This document shows positions 8,477-16,314 of a stretch of DNA of 64,000 nt, one piece after another. The stretch's first letter is position 1. Each line of letters opens with the position of its first letter. A program made the translations under genes and the position numbers. The stretch is from positions 124,001 through 188,000 of the forward strand of contig CAVSND010000030.1 of assembly GCA_963729215.1 (NCBI GenBank), given 5' to 3'. Source of the DNA: CAVQJU01 sp963729215 (GTDB lineage Bacteria; Acidobacteriota; Vicinamibacteria; Vicinamibacterales; CAVVIG01). The notes beneath the pieces are model-generated. The model was not told the DNA's origin. It worked only from the letters and a program-made list of their open reading frames with translations, and did not search any database.

Positions 8477-9404
8477 GGCGGCTGAGCGCGAGGCGGGCGG
8501 CTTCCTGCTCCGCCTCCTTCTTGCTCGGCCCGGTCGCGCGCGCCAGCGGCTCCCCCGCCACCAGGACTTCCACGTCGAACAATTTCTGATGATCCGGCCC
8601 CGCCGCGCCGACCACCCGATACTCGGGCAGCGGACGGTTGCGCCCCTGTACGAGCTCCTGCAACGTCGACTTGTAGTCCTGCGCCGAGACGCCGTCGCGG
8701 CGCAGGTCGTCGATGAAGCCGCCCAGCTCGCGCACGATGAACGCCCTGGACTGCTCGATGCCGCCGTCCAGGTACATCGCGGCGATCAACGCCTCGCACC
8801 CGTCGGCCAGCAGGGCCTGCTTCCGCCGGCCGCCGGTCTTCTCTTCGCCGCGTCCGAGCAGCAGGTGGTCGCCAAGCCCCAGCCGCTCGGCCACGCGCGC
8901 CAGCGTCGCCGTGGACACCAGCATGGCCTTCATCTTCGATTTCTCGCCCTCATCGCAGTCGGGAAACTCACGGAACAACAGGTCGGCCACGATGAACCCG
9001 AGGACGGCGTCGCCCAGGAACTCCAGGGACTCGTTGTCCACGACGCCGCCGCTCACGTCTTCGTTCGCGCGGGACGTGTGCGTCATCGCGTGCTCGAGCA
9101 GTCCGCGGTCGCGGAATCGGTAAGCGATGGCGGTCTGCAGCGTCTCGAACTCGTCGCGCAGGCGCACGAGCTGCCCGCTGGACAGCTCGGTACGGTGGCC
9201 ATCGATGATGCGGCGGGCCTCGTCCGCGTCCTCCTCCCGCACCGAGATGCGCACCTCGCCGAGACCGTTGACGGTCAGCGGAAAGATGTTGTGCGGCACA
9301 TCGGACGTGATGACCGACGGCACGCCGTTCGCCTCGAGCAGCCCCCGGACGATGCTGGCTTCCACGTCCGACTGCGTCCGGAAGATGACGATGAGATCAG
9401 GCAC
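8460..9404 (-). CDS. rnc: Ribonuclease III with an N-terminal DUF2007 domain
   Basis: Residues of about 75-310 form a complete RNase III. They include the signature NESLEFLGDAVLG and the second acidic metal-binding motif DGCEALIAAMYLDGG. A double-stranded-RNA-binding domain ends in GPSKKEAEQEAARLALS. It would process rRNA and other structured RNAs. The first 70 or so residues match DUF2007 (LIVIFRTQSDVEASIVRGLLEA, split here as DLIVIFRTQSDVEAS and IVRGLLEANGV), a small fold normally found alone; this makes the protein longer than the usual 230 or so residues. GTG 9404 overlaps the upstream phosphatase stop by 8 bp. TTG 9416 is an alternative start but has no spacing from the GAGGG ribosome-binding site. 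Confidence 0.9.
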   Translation of the reverse strand: MPDLIVIFRTQSDVEASIVRGLLEANGVPSVITSDVPHNIFPLTVNGLGEVRISVREEDADEARRIIDGHRTELSSGQLVRLRDEFETLQTAIAYRFRDRGLLEHAMTHTSRANEDVSGGVVDNESLEFLGDAVLGFIVADLLFREFPDCDEGEKSKMKAMLVSTATLARVAERLGLGDHLLLGRGEEKTGGRRKQALLADGCEALIAAMYLDGGIEQSRAFIVRELGGFIDDLRRDGVSAQDYKSTLQELVQGRNRPLPEYRVVGAAGPDHQKLFDVEVLVAGEPLARATGPSKKEAEQEAARLALSRLTTDH

Positions 9405-11541
9405 GAGTGCGATCAACCCTCAGGAAAATCATCGTCATGTCATCGTGCTGGGGCGCGGCGCCCGCGAACGCCGCGATCTCGCGGAGGACGCGTTCGCGCA
9501 GCTCCTCGGACGGCAGATCGGCGTGCTCCTCGAGGATGCGGCCCAGCCGCTCGTCGCCGAAGCAGTCGTCAGCCTCGTTCATCGCCTCGCTGATGCCGTC
9601 GGTGTACAGCACGAACAGGTCGCCGTCGTGAAGCGGAATCGTCTGCTCCTCGAGAAGCCGCTCGAACAGGTCCCCTTTGTCCATCTGCAACCCGAGCACC
9701 AGACCGTCCGGCGTCAGGATGCGGACGTGCCGGTGGCCCGGCACGTCGTCTCCAGGCAGATACATCAGCGGGGTGTGGCCGGCGCGTGCATAGGTCATCG
9801 TCCGATCCCGGAGGTCGATGATCGCATAAGTCATCGTGATGAAGCTGCGCGAGTCGAGATTGCTGGCCATGATGCGATCCGCGGCGACGAGCAACGCACG
9901 GGGCGAGGTATGGATCTGGCTGAGCGACAGCATCAACCCCTTCAACTCGGCCATGTAGAGCGCCGCGGACGTCCCCTTGCCCGATACGTCGGCAATCAGC
10001 ACGCCCAGCCGGTGCCCGTCGAGCGGAAAGAGGTCGTAGTAGTCGCCGCCGACTTCGCGCGCCGGCACGCAGAGCGCGGTGACGGAAAGGCCGGGCATGT
10101 GGAGTGCGCCCTGCGGCAGCAGCGACATCTGGATTTCGCGGGCGATGCGAAGTTCTTCTTCGAGCCGCTTCTTCTCTGCCGCCTCGCGCAGGAGGTCCTC
10201 GATGCTCGCGGTCATCGAATTGAACGATTGCGCCAGCTCGCCGAGCTGATCCTGCGCCGTCACGGCAATCTTGTGGGTGAAGTCGCCGCGACGCACACGC
10301 TCGGTGCCGGTGAACAGCTCGTGGACCGAGCCGGTGATCGACTTCGCCAGCGCGAGACCGGTCCCGAGCGCCATCACCTCGATCAGGATGAACAACCCGC
10401 CGATGACGAAGAGGATGAGCAGCAGCGCCTGGCTCGAGCTGCGGCTGACCAGGCCCTGCGCCGACGAAATCCGCTCATACAATTCACCGACGCTGAGCTG
10501 GGTCGAGAGAATCAGCGTGCCCGACTCGCCCGAGTCCCAGTCCCGGTACTCGAGCAGGCTCGGCAGGTTGCTGAAGATTCCGCCGCCCACCTGTGCCGGA
10601 GTCGAAAGTCCGGCGGCGCCGGCGTTCCGGCCCTCGATGGGCTTCACGGCGTGGCTCACCGACCCGCCGCTGATCGACACCGTGGCGCCTTTCATCTCGA
10701 CGCCGGTGTCACGCCGCAGCTGGCGCGTAATCGTGTCCTGCACAGGCAGGTCGACCACAACGGCGAAGCTCGCCCGGCGGGTGTCGGGAAACGCCACGGA
10801 CCGGACGAGGATGTCCGCTCGAGGAGAAGACGAGTTGTCGTGATCGGAGGAATAGGCCTCGACGCCGCTGGTCCCGGCGCAGTCGATCCACGCCGGAATC
10901 GACGTCGGCGGCTTCACGTGGGCCCATGACCCGGCCGTCACGGCCTGAACCGGCGCCGTCTCCGGCGCGGCCGCACCGCCGCCACAGAGGCGAACGGTGG
11001 GCACGACGGCCAGCGACACGCCGGCGAATTCGCCGCTGGAGTTGGCCCTCCGGCGTTCGATGATGCCGGCGATGTTGCGGCCTTCGTTGCGCTGGATCTC
11101 GAGCGCCGTGCTCTGGGCCAGGAAGCGCGCCTGATCCGCGATCCCCCTCAGATGGCTCTGCACGAGGTACGAGCTGAAATTGTAGAAAAGCAGAAAACCG
11201 CAGAGCAGGAAGAACACCGCGATCAGCGCCGCCGGAAACACACCGACGAACACATACGAGAGCATCAGCTTCCGGCGTACCCGCCAGAGCAGGTGCCGCT
11301 TTCCCAGCGCCAGGAGCTTGACGACCACGTAGACCGCGCCGACCGCGAGCGCGAGGCCGGCGGCCGTGTCGATGACGGCGAGGAACGGCGGGACGGCGCC
11401 GAGCGCGAGGCCCGTCGCGTACACGGCCAGCCGCAGCACGATCCCGATGACGATCGCCCGGCCCGGCAGCGTGCCGAACAGCGCGTGTCGCATGCCGTCC
11501 AAGCGGCCGGTACCTGAAGGAAGCGATCGAAGGGCGGGCAT
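9397..11541 (-). CDS. Membrane-bound SpoIIE/PP2C-family serine phosphatase with HAMP domain
   Basis: This protein of about 714 residues has three hydrophobic segments in the first 160 residues. A large extracytoplasmic region runs to about residue 365. A further membrane helix follows (QALLLILFVIGGLFILIEV), then a HAMP linker (ALAKSITGSVHELF) and a short coiled coil (KKRLEEELRIAREIQMSLLP). The C-terminal SpoIIE domain has metal-binding motifs GGDYYDLFPL and IADVSGKGTSAALYMA. Such phosphatases usually act on anti-sigma-factor antagonists in partner-switching pathways. No antagonist or anti-sigma kinase gene is adjacent, so the partner is unknown. It overlaps rnc and is probably co-transcribed with it. 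Confidence 0.92.
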   Translation of the reverse strand: MPALRSLPSGTGRLDGMRHALFGTLPGRAIVIGIVLRLAVYATGLALGAVPPFLAVIDTAAGLALAVGAVYVVVKLLALGKRHLLWRVRRKLMLSYVFVGVFPAALIAVFFLLCGFLLFYNFSSYLVQSHLRGIADQARFLAQSTALEIQRNEGRNIAGIIERRRANSSGEFAGVSLAVVPTVRLCGGGAAAPETAPVQAVTAGSWAHVKPPTSIPAWIDCAGTSGVEAYSSDHDNSSSPRADILVRSVAFPDTRRASFAVVVDLPVQDTITRQLRRDTGVEMKGATVSISGGSVSHAVKPIEGRNAGAAGLSTPAQVGGGIFSNLPSLLEYRDWDSGESGTLILSTQLSVGELYERISSAQGLVSRSSSQALLLILFVIGGLFILIEVMALGTGLALAKSITGSVHELFTGTERVRRGDFTHKIAVTAQDQLGELAQSFNSMTASIEDLLREAAEKKRLEEELRIAREIQMSLLPQGALHMPGLSVTALCVPAREVGGDYYDLFPLDGHRLGVLIADVSGKGTSAALYMAELKGLMLSLSQIHTSPRALLVAADRIMASNLDSRSFITMTYAIIDLRDRTMTYARAGHTPLMYLPGDDVPGHRHVRILTPDGLVLGLQMDKGDLFERLLEEQTIPLHDGDLFVLYTDGISEAMNEADDCFGDERLGRILEEHADLPSEELRERVLREIAAFAGAAPQHDDMTMIFLRVDRTRA

Positions 11542-11567
11542 GGACGTGGACTTCGCGTTATTAAAGC

Positions 11568-12743
11568 ATGTATCGTAAGTGGATCGTGAAGCTCACCGCG
11601 CACGCGCGATTCAGCACGCTGTGTCTGCATGCAGGCCAGGAACCGGATCCTTCCACCGGAGCGATCATCACGCCGATCTACCAGACGTCCACCTACGTGC
11701 AGGAGGCGCTGGGGAAACACAAAGGCTACGAGTACGCGCGCACCCAGAATCCCACGCGCGCCGCGCTCGAACGGAATCTCGCGGCGATCGAAGGCGGCAA
11801 GGCGGGCTTTGCCTTCGCGTCGGGCATGGCCGCCATCGGCGCCGTCGCGACGATGCTCAAGGCCGGCGACCATGTGATCGTGTCCGACAACACCTACGGC
11901 GGCACGTTCAGGTTCTTCGACAAGGTGCTGTCCCGCTACCAGCTGTCCTTCTCGTACGTGGATACCTCGCAGCTGGATGCCGTCGAGCGCGCCTTTACCC
12001 CCGCGACGCGCATGCTGTTCGTCGAGACGCCGACGAATCCGGTCATGCAGATCACCGATCTGCGAGCGGCGGCCGACCTGGCGCATCGGCACGACGCGCG
12101 CCTCGTCGTGGACAACACGTTCGCGAGCCCGTGCCTCCAGCGGCCGATCGAATTCGGGGCGGATCTGGTCGTCCACAGCACGACGAAATACCTGAACGGA
12201 CACAGCGACAGCGTCGGCGGCGTGGCCATCGCCGTGCGTGACGAGGACATCGAGTGGCTGGGGTTCGTGCAGAACGCGGAAGGCGCGATCCTCGGCCCCT
12301 TCGACGCGTGGCTGGTGCTGCGCGGCACGAAGACGCTGCCGATTCGGATGGCCCGGCACAACGAGAACGGGCTCGCCCTCGCCCGTTTTCTCGAACCGCA
12401 TCCCAAGGTCAGTCACGTGTACTATCCGGGCCTGCCGTCTCACCCGCAGCACGAACTGGCCGCGCGCCAGATGCGCGGTTTCGGCGGGATGCTGTCGTTC
12501 GACCTCGGGTCGCTCGAAGGGGCCCGGCGCCTGCTGAACGGCGTCAGGCTGCTCGCGCTGGCGGAAAGCCTTGGCGGCGTCGAGTCACTCATCTCGCACC
12601 CCGCGACCATGACGCACGCGTCGGTGCCGGCCGATCGGCGCTCGGCCCTCGGCATCACGGACGGCCTGGTGCGGATCTCGGCGGGCATCGAGGACATCGA
12701 GGATCTGAAGGAAGACTTGTCGCAGGCCCTCGCCCGCGTCTGA
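11568..12743 (+). CDS. metB: Cystathionine gamma-synthase/gamma-lyase-type PLP enzyme
   Basis: This 391-residue trans-sulfuration enzyme of the Cys/Met metabolism PLP family has all expected motifs. These are the N-terminal TRAALERNLAAIEGG helix, the FASGMAA cofactor-phosphate loop, VETPTNPVMQ, LVVDNTFASP, and the PLP-binding Lys in HSTTKYLNGHSD. SLGGVESLISHPATMTH near the C-terminus is typical of cystathionine gamma-synthase or gamma-lyase. Sequence alone does not separate synthase (methionine synthesis) from lyase (cysteine synthesis), so the symbol is provisional. It diverges from the SpoIIE gene by only 26 bp. GTG at 11586 is a possible later start. Confidence 0.88.
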   Translation: MYRKWIVKLTAHARFSTLCLHAGQEPDPSTGAIITPIYQTSTYVQEALGKHKGYEYARTQNPTRAALERNLAAIEGGKAGFAFASGMAAIGAVATMLKAGDHVIVSDNTYGGTFRFFDKVLSRYQLSFSYVDTSQLDAVERAFTPATRMLFVETPTNPVMQITDLRAAADLAHRHDARLVVDNTFASPCLQRPIEFGADLVVHSTTKYLNGHSDSVGGVAIAVRDEDIEWLGFVQNAEGAILGPFDAWLVLRGTKTLPIRMARHNENGLALARFLEPHPKVSHVYYPGLPSHPQHELAARQMRGFGGMLSFDLGSLEGARRLLNGVRLLALAESLGGVESLISHPATMTHASVPADRRSALGITDGLVRISAGIEDIEDLKEDLSQALARV

Positions 12744-12761
12744 ACCGCTGAACCCTGACCC

Positions 12762-13403
12762 TTGAATCTTCTCGACTTCATTCTCCACAGCGATAAGAAG
12801 CTCCTCGAACTCGTCTCCACGTATGGGTCGTGGGTGTACGGGATCCTGTTTGCGATCGTCTTCGCTGAAACAGGCTTCGTCGTGACGCCATTCCTGCCGG
12901 GCGATTCGCTGCTGTTCGCGACGGGCGCGCTCTGCGCGCAGGGGAGGCTCAGCACACCCGTGGCGATCGGGTTGCTGATCCTGGCCGCGTTCACGGGCAA
13001 CGCCGTCAACTACACGATCGGGCGCCTCATCGGGCCGCGGGTCTTCAAGGCGACGGATCGATCGGGATTCTCCCACCGGCTGATGAACCAGGAACATCTG
13101 CAGCGGGCACACGCGTTCTTCGAGGAGTACGGCGGCAAGGCGATCATCCTGGGACGGTTCGTGCCGATCGTGCGGACGTTCGTGCCGTTCGTGGCCGGCG
13201 CGGCGTCGATGCGGTCTCACACGTTCGCGCTGGTCAACCTGATCGGCGCGGCCGCCTGGGTCGGCCTCTGCGTCGGGGCGGGCCTGCTGTTCGGCAACAT
13301 CCCCATCGTCAAGCAGAATTTCTCCCTCGTCACGATCGGCATCGTCGCCGTCTCCCTGCTGCCGATGGCGATCGAGATCATCAAGAGGCGGCGGCGACGG
13401 TAA
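12762..13403 (+). CDS. DedA-family membrane protein
   Basis: This 213-residue integral membrane protein has the DedA/SNARE-associated pattern: FAETGFVVTPFLPGDSLLF near the N-terminus, GRFVPIVRTFVPFVAGAASM in the middle (the conserved R and P motif), and four to five hydrophobic helices. DedA proteins are proton-dependent lipid scramblases/flippases that help recycle undecaprenyl phosphate and phosphatidylethanolamine. The gene starts with TTG 18 bp after the metB-like gene and may be co-transcribed with it. Its TAA stop is directly followed by the left arm of a palindromic element. Confidence 0.9.
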   Translation: MNLLDFILHSDKKLLELVSTYGSWVYGILFAIVFAETGFVVTPFLPGDSLLFATGALCAQGRLSTPVAIGLLILAAFTGNAVNYTIGRLIGPRVFKATDRSGFSHRLMNQEHLQRAHAFFEEYGGKAIILGRFVPIVRTFVPFVAGAASMRSHTFALVNLIGAAAWVGLCVGAGLLFGNIPIVKQNFSLVTIGIVAVSLLPMAIEIIKRRRRR

Positions 13404-13990
13404 TTCGAGGGTTCGAGAGGTTCGAGGGGTTCGAGAGGTTCGAGAGGTTCAAGAGGTTCCGGAGATTCGTCGGAGCGGCGGGCATGCTTTGTGCTCCCAC
13501 GAACCTCCGTGGCTGGCGTGTCGCGCTACGAAGACCTTGTCGCATGGCACCTTGCGCACGAATTGCAGCGGGAGGTGTTTGCACTGACTGCAACAGGGCC
13601 GGCGTCGAGGGATTTCAGATTTCGCGATCAGATTCGCGACTCGTCGTCATCCGTCACACGCAACATCGCGGAGGGGTTTGGCCGGTACCGGCCGGGCGAG
13701 TTCGCCAGGTTTCTCGACATCGCCAGAGGGTCGCTGACCGAAACCCACAACAGCCTGCGCGACGGTCACGACCGTGGTTACTTCACAGCGTTCGACACCG
13801 ACCGGATGCAACTTCTCGCGGGACGAGCGGCGAAGGCCATCACCGGTCTGATCCGCTACCTGCGGACCTGCGCGCGTAAAAATACCGCCGCTCCGTCTCC
13901 GCGAATACCGCGAACCTCTTGAGCCCTGAACCTCTCGAACCTCTCGAACCCCTCGAACCTCTCGAACCCCTCGAACCCTCGAACCTCTAG
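13403..13990. mobile_element. IVS-like element: inverted 9-bp repeat arms enclosing a four-helix-bundle gene (element B)
   Basis: The left arm (about 13404-13475) repeats GGTTCGAGA with a 9-bp period, with variants GGTTCGAGG, GGTTCAAGA and GGTTCCGGA. The right arm (about 13909-13990) carries the complement, ACCTCTCGA/ACCCCTCGA. The enclosed gene reads from left to right. An RNA copy would fold into a long stem with the gene in the loop, the arrangement seen in 23S rRNA intervening sequences that encode the same protein family. The element fills the gap between the convergent dedA and cutA genes; the TAG stop of cutA lies in the right arm. Mobility is inferred. Confidence 0.6.
13518..13922 (+). 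CDS. Four-helix-bundle protein (23S rRNA IVS / S23 / Avd-like family)
   Basis: The product of about 134 residues begins SRYEDLVAWHLAHELQREVF and contains the family hallmark SSSSVTRNIAEGFGRYRPGE followed by FARFLDIARGSLTET. It then has two further amphipathic helices with the usual LLAGRAAKAITGLIRYL end. Family members form pentameric four-helix bundles with a basic surface that binds nucleic acid. They are encoded in 23S rRNA intervening sequences, and a relative (Avd) is a partner of reverse transcriptase in diversity-generating retroelements. No reverse transcriptase is nearby. GTG 13518 gives the family's usual start; GTG 13491 is in frame upstream. The gene is intact and lies between inverted repeat arms. 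Confidence 0.87.
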   Translation: MSRYEDLVAWHLAHELQREVFALTATGPASRDFRFRDQIRDSSSSVTRNIAEGFGRYRPGEFARFLDIARGSLTETHNSLRDGHDRGYFTAFDTDRMQLLAGRAAKAITGLIRYLRTCARKNTAAPSPRIPRTS

Positions 13991-14307
13991 GTCCCCGTTT
14001 CCCGTCGCACCCAATCGAGATACGCGTCGCTCCCGCCTTCGATCGGCACGATGACGAACTCGGGCAGTTCGTAAGAGTGGAGGGATTTGATCCGCGCCTC
14101 GAGGGCGGGCACGCGGTCACGCGTGGTCTTGATGATGAGCTGTCGTTCGGCTTCGCGCTCGAGCTCGCCCTTCCAGCGATAGATCGACGTCATCGGTCCG
14201 TGGATATTCACACAGGCCGCGAGGCGTTCCTCGACCAGCGTCGTCGCCAGCGATTCGGCGCGTGCATCGTCGGGAACCGTCGTAAGGATGAGAACGGCAT
14301 CAGTCAT
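13987..14307 (-). CDS. cutA: Divalent-cation tolerance protein CutA
   Basis: This 106-residue protein matches the whole CutA1 family. It starts MTDAVLILTTVPDDARAES, has LVEERLAACVNIHGPMTSIY (with the conserved Cys), YRWKGELE, then IIKTTRDRVPALEARIKSLH and YELPEFVIVPI near the end. CutA1 proteins are stable trimers with a ferredoxin-like fold, linked to copper tolerance in E. coli but of uncertain molecular function. ATG 14307 is chosen because it places the family's first beta-strand at the N-terminus; the open frame extends further upstream. The stop codon falls in the right arm of the neighbouring palindromic element. Confidence 0.93.
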   Translation of the reverse strand: MTDAVLILTTVPDDARAESLATTLVEERLAACVNIHGPMTSIYRWKGELEREAERQLIIKTTRDRVPALEARIKSLHSYELPEFVIVPIEGGSDAYLDWVRRETGT

Positions 14308-14349
14308 TGTTGTACTTTGAGGTGATTTGTTGTACCGTTCGGAGCCAAC

Positions 14350-14707
14350 GTGCCGAAGCCGGGATCGACCAACAGGAAGAAGAACGCCCCGCGAAAGCCG
14401 AGCTCGCCCGGCCGGAGAATCGGCCGCTGGATTCTGCTGGGGTTCATCGCCATCATCGGTACTCGACTCGCTCGTGGGAGACCGCGGGCTCATGGCGACG
14501 CTGCGCGCACGGCGCGAGTACCACGAACTGGCCGATACCATCGCGCGTCAGCGGGCCGAGAACACACGCCTCGCCGATCAGGCCCGAAGGCTCCGTGACG
14601 ATCCGCGGACGATCGAAGAGGTCGCAAGGCGCGAGCTCGGGCTGATCAAGCCGGGCGAGAAGGTCTTCATCGTCAAGGACATCGGCCCGGCCAAGGACAA
14701 GCCGTAG
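14350..14707 (+). CDS. FtsB/DivIC-like septum formation initiator (frameshifted)
   Basis: Two frames together give one protein. From GTG 14350 one reads a basic N-terminus and a membrane helix (GRWILLGFIAII). From about 14459, one base later, one reads VLDSLVGDRGLMATLRARRE and a coiled coil (ELADTIARQRAENTRLADQA). The end is RRDPRTIEEVARRELGLIKPGE-like (here DDPRTIEEVARRELGLIKPG). This is the FtsB/DivIC layout: a short cytoplasmic tail, one membrane helix, a periplasmic coiled coil and an RxELG[LM]I[KR]PGE motif. Such proteins link FtsL and FtsQ in the divisome. The break is a single extra base in ATCGGTACTC, probably a sequencing error. The gene diverges from cutA. Confidence 0.75.
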
Positions 14708-14715
14708 CGGACGCC

Positions 14716-15675
14716 ATGTCGCTCGCCAGCGGCGTGAACGGCCTGCACCACATCACCGCCATTTCAGGTCCGGCCCAGGAGAACGTCGATTTCTACGCCG
14801 GCATCCTGGGCATGCACCTCGTCAAGCGGAGCGTCAATCAGGACGATCCCGGCACCTACCACCTCTTCTACGCAGACGCCGAAGGCAGCCCTGGCACGGA
14901 CCTGACATTCTTTCCCTGGGCGATGGCCGCCCCGCCGCGCATCGGTCACGGACTTGCCGTTGAAACGAGCCTCGAAATCCCCTCCGGCAGCCTTGAGTAC
15001 TGGGGGGCGCGGCTCACCAGGTACGGCGTGCGGATCGGACCGGTCGAGATGCGATTCGGCGATCGGGCGCTGCCGGTGATCGACACGCATGATTTCCGGC
15101 TGGCGCTGGTCGAAAGCGCGTCGGTGCCGCCCAGACGATTTTCACCATGGGATCGCAGTTCCGTCCCGGCAGAGCGCCAGATTCGCGGTCTCTACGGTGC
15201 ACGTCTCTGGGAACGCCACGCGGAAATCACCAGCCGCTTCCTCACCGGCGTGCTCGGCTTCGAAGAACTGGGACGCGAGCAGGAGTGGACGCGCTACGGT
15301 TTCAGGAACGCGGCGGGTTTCGTCGACGTGCGCGAGACACCCAACGAACGCCGCGGCGGGTGGGGCGTCGGCGCCGTGCACCACCTGGCCTGGCGCGTGG
15401 ACGACGAAGCGCATCAGCTGGCGATGAGGTCGCGGGTCGAGGCCGCGGGCGCACACCCCACGCCCGTCATCGATCGGTTCTGGTTCAAGTCGGTCTATTT
15501 CCGGGAGCCCGGCGGCGTGCTGTTCGAGATCGCGACGGACGGCCCCGGGTTCGCGACGGACGAGGATCCGGCCCATCTCGGTGAAACGCTCGTGCTGCCC
15601 CCATGGCTCGAAGCCCAGCGCGGCCGGATCGAGAGCATGCTTCCCCCCATCGCCTTGCCTGTTGAAACCGACTGA
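14716..15675 (+). CDS. Ring-cleaving dioxygenase / glyoxalase-family protein (MhqO-like)
   Basis: This 319-residue protein has two vicinal-oxygen-chelate domains. The first opens GLHHITAISGPAQENVDFYA and GTYHLFYADAEGSPGTDLTF, exactly the pattern of MhqO/YkcA-type extradiol dioxygenases. The second contains AVHHLAWRVDD and RFWFKSVYFREPGGVLFEI. His and Glu residues in these motifs would bind Fe(II). Characterised relatives are induced by hydroquinone stress and thought to cleave aromatic rings. The stop codon overlaps the start of the next gene by one base (TGATG). The pair resembles the mhqO-mhqD arrangement of Bacillus. Confidence 0.88.
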   Translation: MSLASGVNGLHHITAISGPAQENVDFYAGILGMHLVKRSVNQDDPGTYHLFYADAEGSPGTDLTFFPWAMAAPPRIGHGLAVETSLEIPSGSLEYWGARLTRYGVRIGPVEMRFGDRALPVIDTHDFRLALVESASVPPRRFSPWDRSSVPAERQIRGLYGARLWERHAEITSRFLTGVLGFEELGREQEWTRYGFRNAAGFVDVRETPNERRGGWGVGAVHHLAWRVDDEAHQLAMRSRVEAAGAHPTPVIDRFWFKSVYFREPGGVLFEIATDGPGFATDEDPAHLGETLVLPPWLEAQRGRIESMLPPIALPVETD

Positions 15676-16304
15676 TGGCGGACGATCTCGGCTTCGAACA
15701 TGTGTTCCGCGCGCCCGCATCAGCGCATGCGCCGACGCTCCTCCTCCTCCACGGAACTGGCGGGAACGAGCACGACCTCGTACCGCTCGCCGATACGCTG
15801 GCTCCGGGTGCGGGCGTGCTCAGCCCGCGGGGCAAGGTCCTGGAGCGCGGCATGCCGCGGTTCTTCAGGCGTCTTTCCGAAGGCGTGTTCGATCTCGACG
15901 ATCTTCGCGTTCGGACGCGCGAGCTGGCCGCCTTCGTGGCGGCCGCCGCGACTCACTACGGTTTGGATGCGACGGGCATCGTCGCCGTGGGATTCTCCAA
16001 CGGCGCCAACATCGCCGCGAGCACGCTCCTGCTTGAACCTGGCGTGCTGGCCGGCGCGATTCTGTTTCGCGCGATGGTCCCGATCGTGCCGGATCCGCTG
16101 CCGGCGCTTGGTGGAACGCCGGTCTTCATGTCCAACGGCCGCACCGACTCGCTGATACCCGCCGCGGAAGCCGAGCGGCTCGCCGTGTTGCTGCGACAGG
16201 CCGGCGCGATCGTGGATATCGAATGGCAACCGGGGGGACACCAGCTTACGCGCCAGGATCTGGCGCAGGCGCAAACGTGGTGGCTCGGACGGTGGAGCGC
16301 GTGA
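15675..16304 (+). CDS. Alpha/beta-hydrolase, phospholipase/carboxylesterase family (MhqD-like)
   Basis: This 209-residue serine hydrolase has the oxyanion-hole motif LLLLHGTGGNEHDLVPLAD, the nucleophile elbow VGFSNGANIAAS (Ser in GFSNG), the catalytic Asp in SNGRTDSLIP, and the catalytic His in PGGHQLTRQD. The SPRGKVLERGMPRFFRR segment is typical of the MhqD/YtpA-like carboxylesterases. It is translationally coupled to the dioxygenase upstream. The two would act in detoxifying quinones or hydroquinones, but the precise substrate is unknown. Confidence 0.88.
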   Translation: MADDLGFEHVFRAPASAHAPTLLLLHGTGGNEHDLVPLADTLAPGAGVLSPRGKVLERGMPRFFRRLSEGVFDLDDLRVRTRELAAFVAAAATHYGLDATGIVAVGFSNGANIAASTLLLEPGVLAGAILFRAMVPIVPDPLPALGGTPVFMSNGRTDSLIPAAEAERLAVLLRQAGAIVDIEWQPGGHQLTRQDLAQAQTWWLGRWSA

Positions 16305-16314
16305 CGCCCGGGAA

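Noticed and set aside
13403..13475. CRISPR array
   Set aside because: The repeats are 9 bp with no spacers and there are no cas genes.
13403..13990. Diversity-generating retroelement
   Set aside because: The four-helix protein is related to Avd, but there is no reverse transcriptase, template repeat or variable-region gene nearby.
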